A stretch of 64,000 bases of DNA. Source: Periconia sp. R9002 (lineage: Eukaryota; Ascomycota; Dothideomycetes; Pleosporales; Periconiaceae). The DNA lies in contig JAMAHW010000047.1 of NCBI GenBank assembly GCA_023627715.1, positions 227,138 through 291,137 of the forward strand, in the 5' to 3' direction. Position 1 is the stretch's first letter, and the number at the start of each line of letters is the position of its first letter. Positions 58,978-64,000 of this stretch are shown here, in pieces. Made by a program: the position numbers and the translations under genes. Under the pieces are notes generated by a model that was not told where the DNA came from, did no database searches, and saw only the letters and a list, made by a program, of their open reading frames with translations.

Positions 58978-60604
58978 CTAAGGCCCGACTTTGTAATTGT
59001 AAGACGACCTCCTCGCTTTGGCAAAAAAAGACTCCATGCCTGCGCTAAACGATCGTTCGCCTCTTGGCCGCGCATCCTCGGTTGCGATTTGCAGACCCAG
59101 ACTCGCGTCTTTTTGTGGTGCATCTGCTGTGACGTCGCTGTGTGAGTCTACAGACGGCTGCTTCGCTTGAAACACCTGAAAAGGAGTCTGTGGCGGCAAA
59201 CTCGAGATGAGAGTCATCGATGAAGAAGGCTTATTCGTGTCTCCTGGAGGAGGAAACGTCTTCTCTGGTGGAGCTGTGATGATGGTCCTGAGAAGCTTTT
59301 CGGGGCTTCTCTTCCTGAATCTTCGGGTGAAGATGAAAGCGAGCGAGACCAACAAGGAAAGTACTCCTACAAAAGGTTAGTAATGCTGTCTATACACACA
59401 GATATCTGTTATGGTAAGACCTACCAATGGCTCCGAGAGTGATGAGTAGAATCTTGGCTGTATCGGAGAACCCCCGGTCAGTAGCTTTGGCGCCTATGAC
59501 TCCCCCCAACGTCTCCGTTGGTTGTAAACCAAGGCCAGAAGTATATGTTTCGGTGGCTGTGGAAGCCATCGTAATTGTGAATGGCTCCCGATCTATAGTC
59601 AAGGGGGCTACATTGCGCGTTGTAGTAAATGTAGGACCCTCTCCTTTCCCTCTAAGTGATGTGACAGTGATAAATGCAGTTTGAGTGGACTCTGAAGCTG
59701 GCGTAAAGATGGAGAACTCAGATGATGTCGAGGATGTCGTCGTTGAGGTACTCGTTGAGGAAGTAGAGGACGCTGGTGGAGGTGGAGGTGGAGGCGGCGG
59801 TTGACCGCTAGGGGGCGGAGGCGGGGGAGGCAGTTGAGAGTTTTCTGGGGGAGGTGGAGGAGGATTGCCACTGGGGGGCGGTGGAGCTGCAGCTTGAGGC
59901 GGAGTTGGCTCGTTACCTTTGCCTTTACCCTTCCCTTTGCCATTGCCTTTGCCTTTTCCGATAGGATCATTTGCGTCCGGTGCAGGCTGCGAGGGCTGAG
60001 GTGGAGTATTTGGGTCAGGATTAGCTGCCGGAGTAGGAGCTGTGTCATTGCCTTTTCCCTTGCCTTTACCTTGACCCTTCCCTTTGCCTACAGGTTCGGC
60101 TGGACCTTGATCTGGTGTAGCAGGGGGGTTTTGCTCAGGAAAGGGAGCATTCGGTGCAGGAGGAGTGTTCTGGTCCGGAGCATTAGCTGGCGAAGGAGGT
60201 GTATCATTCCCTTTCCCCTTCCCCTGTCCCTTTCCCTTCCCCACCATCTCAGGCTCAGTCTGCGGTTGAGCGGCGGGAGCATTCGGATCTTGAATTTGAG
60301 GAGCGCCATCCCCTTTCCCTTGTCCCTTTCCCTTTCCTTTAGCCTCTGGAGGTGCCCCAACCCCGTCAGGTGCGGATTGGGGTTGCTGAGGAGCGGCAGC
60401 ATCCGGAGCATCTTGAGGAGGGGGAGGTCCTCCATCCCCCTTTCCTTGCCCCTTTCCTTTTCCAACCGCCCCAGGATCGTCGCCGTTTCCTTTCCCCTTT
60501 CCCGTTGGCCCTTCCTGCCTAGTCACTCGTACCCTCCTCCTCGTCCCCGGGACCAGTCGTGCTGACCGACGACTACGTCTGCTCTGGTCTCTTCTAATCG
60601 CCAT
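58978..60604 (-). CDS. Gly-Lys-repeat, proline-rich single-pass membrane protein
   Basis: Two exons, 60604-59425 and 59366-58978; 522 aa. The order is: Arg-rich N-terminus (RRDQSRRSRRSARLVPGTRR); six blocks of GKGKGQGKGKG-type repeats alternating with Pro/Ala/Gln/Asn linkers, to about residue 260; polyproline runs; a Ser/Thr stalk (SSTSSTSTSTTTSSTSS); an ordered part (TFTTTRNVAPLTIDREPFTI); one transmembrane helix (AKILLITLGAIGVLSLLVSL), with the intron inside it; then a basic stop-transfer RRFRKRSPEK and a 115-residue cytosolic tail. The Ser/Thr stalk next to the helix is like fungal cell-wall sensor proteins, but no signal peptide or WSC domain is visible, so a missed 5' exon is possible. 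I do not recognise a family. Confidence 0.8.
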
Positions 60605-63600
60605 TGTTGTGTGGGTGACTTGTGTATCGACGGACCGAAAGAAGAGAACTAAGGTGAAGTGATGGAAAACAAATGGATATAGGCGTTATATGTTCGTGTA
60701 TATTCGTTCGTGTTCGTGATACGTTAATAGTCCGGAATGAAAAGCGATGATGAATCTGATTATCTTTATGAAGAGCCGCCGGCGGCCATATCTTAGGTGG
60801 TGTTTTGTTATACTGTCGTAGCCCGAGGCTGGAAGAATGCCCGATGGATGAATGGATCGATCCAAAGACGAGAAGCAAAGAAAATCGGAAATGAGGAGAC
60901 AACCAGATCCCCAATGTCTCTCCCTTGTCTCAACTTAACTCAAAGAAGAAGCAGAGTAGTAGTAGAAGAATAAAAAAGGCCCAAAACAACCTCAGGTCAA
61001 GCAAAGAAGAATAAGGAAAAGAGAAAAAAGAAGAACGTTCTCCTTTCCTTCACCCAAGGGCAAGAAAAAGAACAAAGACAAGCCAACAGCACTGAGGAAC
61101 GAAAAGCACCACGGGCCTTTTATTCTGCAGCAACGAAGAAACGAACGCTTGCGTGTGCGTGCGTGCGCTGCAAAGGACGAGGAAGAAACGTTGCGAGTAT
61201 ATACCCCTAACGTCTGTGTATGTACGCCAGCAAACTGTCCGTACAAAAGTCAAAAAAGATACCTCAGTTGAAGGGGGCCGAACGGGAAGTAGCACCCCTT
61301 CAAAACAGAAACAAGTGTTTTAACTGCTGCGGATGTGCGGCACCATTCATGGGGGATGCCCATCCGATGTAGTAGTGCGGGCGCCGTGGCGCCTCGGAGG
61401 GAGTTTGGTTGGGTTGGGGAGGGGAGGGGATTTCAGTTTTCTTCTCTTTTCCTTCTTTGTTTGTTTTGCGCTGGATAGAGGGACGGAGGGAGAGGTAAGG
61501 GGGCATTTGTCATGGATGCCGGATTGCAGATCGCGTGGCTTGTGTGGTTGAAACGTCGAGTGTGTTCTTGCGCGGGCGAGGCTAGTTTGGTGGGAACGTT
61601 AAAAGAAAAAGTTACTGTTAAGAGTACAGTAAATTTTACTCTGCGTTTGCGTGGTTTTACGAATGTACGTGATAGATACGATGCGTTCTCCTAAGATTCT
61701 CGATAGACAAAAAGGTACATTCGACGACGTTCGTGTGATTTTACGGCATTTTTTCCTTCTCATCCTCTAGTTAGGGAAGTTCCTGGTAGTTACCCGTATC
61801 CCGGCGGGCGGCGCAATTTACTTGAAACGGCAAGTGTAGGTTATTTCTCCGCAGGGCTGCAAAGTATATCTAACAATAGGAACACCATGGTTCCCTACGC
61901 TCATCCTATACCCGAATTCGTCATTACCACATACATTAAGACATACACACTCGCTCTCTTTCCACCATCGCACAACTCCACACGTGTCCCCCAGATAAAA
62001 TACATAATACTCCAACAATTACCTTCCTAGATACACTTCGCTACAAACAAACACCTCAAAAACCCACCTTCCCACGCCCCACGCGTGCGCCATAGCTAGG
62101 TAGTTCGGTGTCGATCCCACATGCACGCCACCAAACCACCCCACGCACCTCCCATCCCCCCAACGTTTCACCCTCCAAATCCCCAATGTTTCAATCCTGC
62201 ACCGCGAAATGTCTCCCTGCGTCTTGCCCAAAGCCGTAAACCATAACTTACTGTACCGACGGTACGCTTACTATCTAGACCACGCGGGTGAACCATGTGT
62301 GTGCCTACAACAGTTACACCATGTCCACAAACCCTCATCGCATCACTCGTACCGTATCAACCTAACACCTCAGGAAACAACATTTGACCCTCTCACGCGC
62401 CTGCGCAGGTGTGCATACACGCGTTGATACTGAATCGTACGCCGCAACGAAAGTTTGTATCGGCCGCAGAGGATACGGATGGAGGGCTTGAGTTTAGTTA
62501 TGAATTATGGGGCCTAGGGGTTTGCTTGCTTCAATGTTATTTACTTTCATATAGAGATAGACAGATACCTAAGTAGACGCGCAACGGCTTTACACCGGCC
62601 GATGCAATCTAGTCCAGTCTATATTCCATCACAACAGTGTAGGAGAGGAGAGAAGATAGGTACATACACACACAGAGTACAATCTAATCAAGGCAAACAA
62701 GGGAAGGGAAGGGAAGAGTGGGCTTGATCAATTAAAGGATGAGGCATATGAAAGTGTAGACATTCCTCAATTATTCGGTAGGTAGGTAGCCAAGTCAAAT
62801 TAAGACCCGTAACAAAACATAAAAATAAAAATGCAAAATGCATCATCATCATAGCCACGTCGACTAAATTGGAATTCCTCGCAACAGTGGAAACATTAGA
62901 AAGACATCAACACACATAGGTGTAAGATAATTCACATATATACCTCCTACCCGTACTCTGTGATGATCAATCTACAATCCAATCCATACCTCCTAACCCC
63001 CCTCCCCCAAAGAAAGACGCTAAAAACAAGTTCACCAACAAATACCTACCTACCTACCTGCTCACACTCGAGACTCTCCCACTCCCTCACTCCCACCGTC
63101 CCCTCCCCACAAAATCCTCCATCCCCTCCCCACTCTAAAGAAACAAAACCTCCCCAATCATTTCCTCACATCCCCTTCTATACCCCCCAAAAAAAAATCC
63201 CCCAACAAAAAACGAAAAAAAAAAACAAGCAGACCTACCTACACACATAACCACACCTACCCAACCACTCAAACGCACAAACCCAGCATCATCCTCCCCT
63301 TTCAACTATACACCTACTAAAGAAAGTGCTACTTCCTTATCTCTATTAATTAAGTAGTTAATCTCCCTGAGGGGGGGAAAGGGGGGAAAGGGGGGTTGGG
63401 GAATAGGTATATTTATGTTTAGATAGATAGGTACGTAAACACCCTCCCTCCTTTATCCCCTTACCTCCGGTCCCTAACCTCTCGATCCCTTATTCGATTA
63501 TTTATCCTACCCGTCCCATCCCTACTAGACACACGAAACCCTTCCCACAGAACGAGCAAGCGAAGCCAACAAACACACACACCTAGTCAGTCAGACAGAG

Positions 63601-64000
63601 ATACTATTAGCCCACGTTCAACACACACACACACACAAAGCACAAGCAACGTTCCTCGACTACCACACCATACATAGACGTTACCTACATTACCTCGACA
63701 CTCCACAATCGTCCGTCACACTTAAACAAAAACTCTTTCCCAGTGATTTATGGCTTCATTTCCTTTTCGGAAACGAAGTATTAGTATTAGTGTAGATCGG
63801 AGTCATCACATGTCCGTGTGGGCCGGGGTCGTTGGTAAGCAAGCAAACTGACTGATTGACTGACTGACTGACCGACTAGCCAACAACCCCATGACAGTGA
63901 CGGGGCCGCCCAGCCATGTCATTATCATTATTACTTGATACATACATTACAGAGTAAGCCCAAAGAAAAGTGAAGTTACCGCCCCCGGCCGCCCCGGCCC
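60605..64000. other. Non-coding right end of the window
   Basis: 3.4 kb with no supportable gene. It has many CCTA/TAGG runs (near 62777 and 63044-63060), CA runs near 63620, and a strong G-run cluster at 63371-63401. Open frames are translations of C/A-rich simple sequence. The bases nearest 60605 are the leader of the membrane-protein gene. Confidence 0.65.
63371..63401 (+). repeat. G-quadruplex-type G-run cluster
   Basis: Four runs of G (7, 6, 6 and 4) separated by AAA, AAA and TT. This satisfies the usual G3+N1-7 quadruplex pattern with short loops. The biological role is unknown. Confidence 0.75.

Noticed and set aside
59801..60565. 254-codon plus-strand frame opposite the Gly-Lys-repeat gene
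   Set aside because: It is the reverse reading of GGNAAR-type repeats. The minus-strand model has a transmembrane helix and a consistent intron.

Overview
The window is nuclear DNA of a filamentous ascomycete (Pezizomycotina). The evidence is short GT..AG introns of about 48-120 nt with CTAAC/CTGAC-type branch sites, and the families present: Zn2Cys6 regulator, PTH11-like receptors, UstYa-type oxidase, DUF8021-like secreted protein and Dal5-family permease. A Dothideomycete-like fungus is a reasonable guess, but the class cannot be fixed from the sequence alone. I rebuilt sixteen gene models by hand. In each, the exon lengths sum to a multiple of three and the joined reading frame is open.

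Layout. 1-2.7 kb is non-coding and simple-repeat rich. 2.7-4.4 kb (-) holds an unrecognised, disordered, probably nuclear protein. 4.4-12.7 kb is a long stretch without a supportable gene. 12.7-14.7 kb (+) is a PTH11-like seven-helix receptor. 15.3-17.3 kb (-) is a Dal5/TNA1-type permease whose frame needs a 2-nt microexon. 19.9-21.1 kb (+) is a severin/fragmin-like gelsolin protein. 25.1-38.4 kb is an accessory-looking block: Zn2Cys6 regulator (+), cytochrome P450 (-), second PTH11-like receptor (+), histidine phosphatase (-), DUF8021-like secreted protein with an 11-nt microexon (-) and GNAT acetyltransferase (-). 42.0-44.6 kb (-) is an 881-aa secreted Ser/Ala-repeat protein with a LysM-like tail. 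47.3-48.2 kb (+) is a probable GPI-anchored wall protein. 51.5-60.6 kb holds a UstYa-type oxidase (+), a small secreted protein (-), a GH31 alpha-glucosidase relative that has lost its catalytic barrel (-), a DHA1 multidrug transporter (-) and a Gly-Lys-repeat single-pass membrane protein (-). 60.6-64 kb is non-coding.

How the genes may fit together. The regulator, P450, receptors and small enzymes at 25-38 kb look like an environment-responsive or catabolic neighbourhood, not a complete secondary-metabolite cluster: there is no PKS, NRPS or terpene synthase. The UstYa oxidase would suggest a ribosomal-peptide pathway, but I found no precursor with repeated Kex2-flanked cores, so that link is open. 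The most unusual observations are the 2-nt microexon, the 11-nt microexon, the barrel-less GH31 gene closed by a 32-nt putative intron, and the two highly repetitive surface-type proteins.
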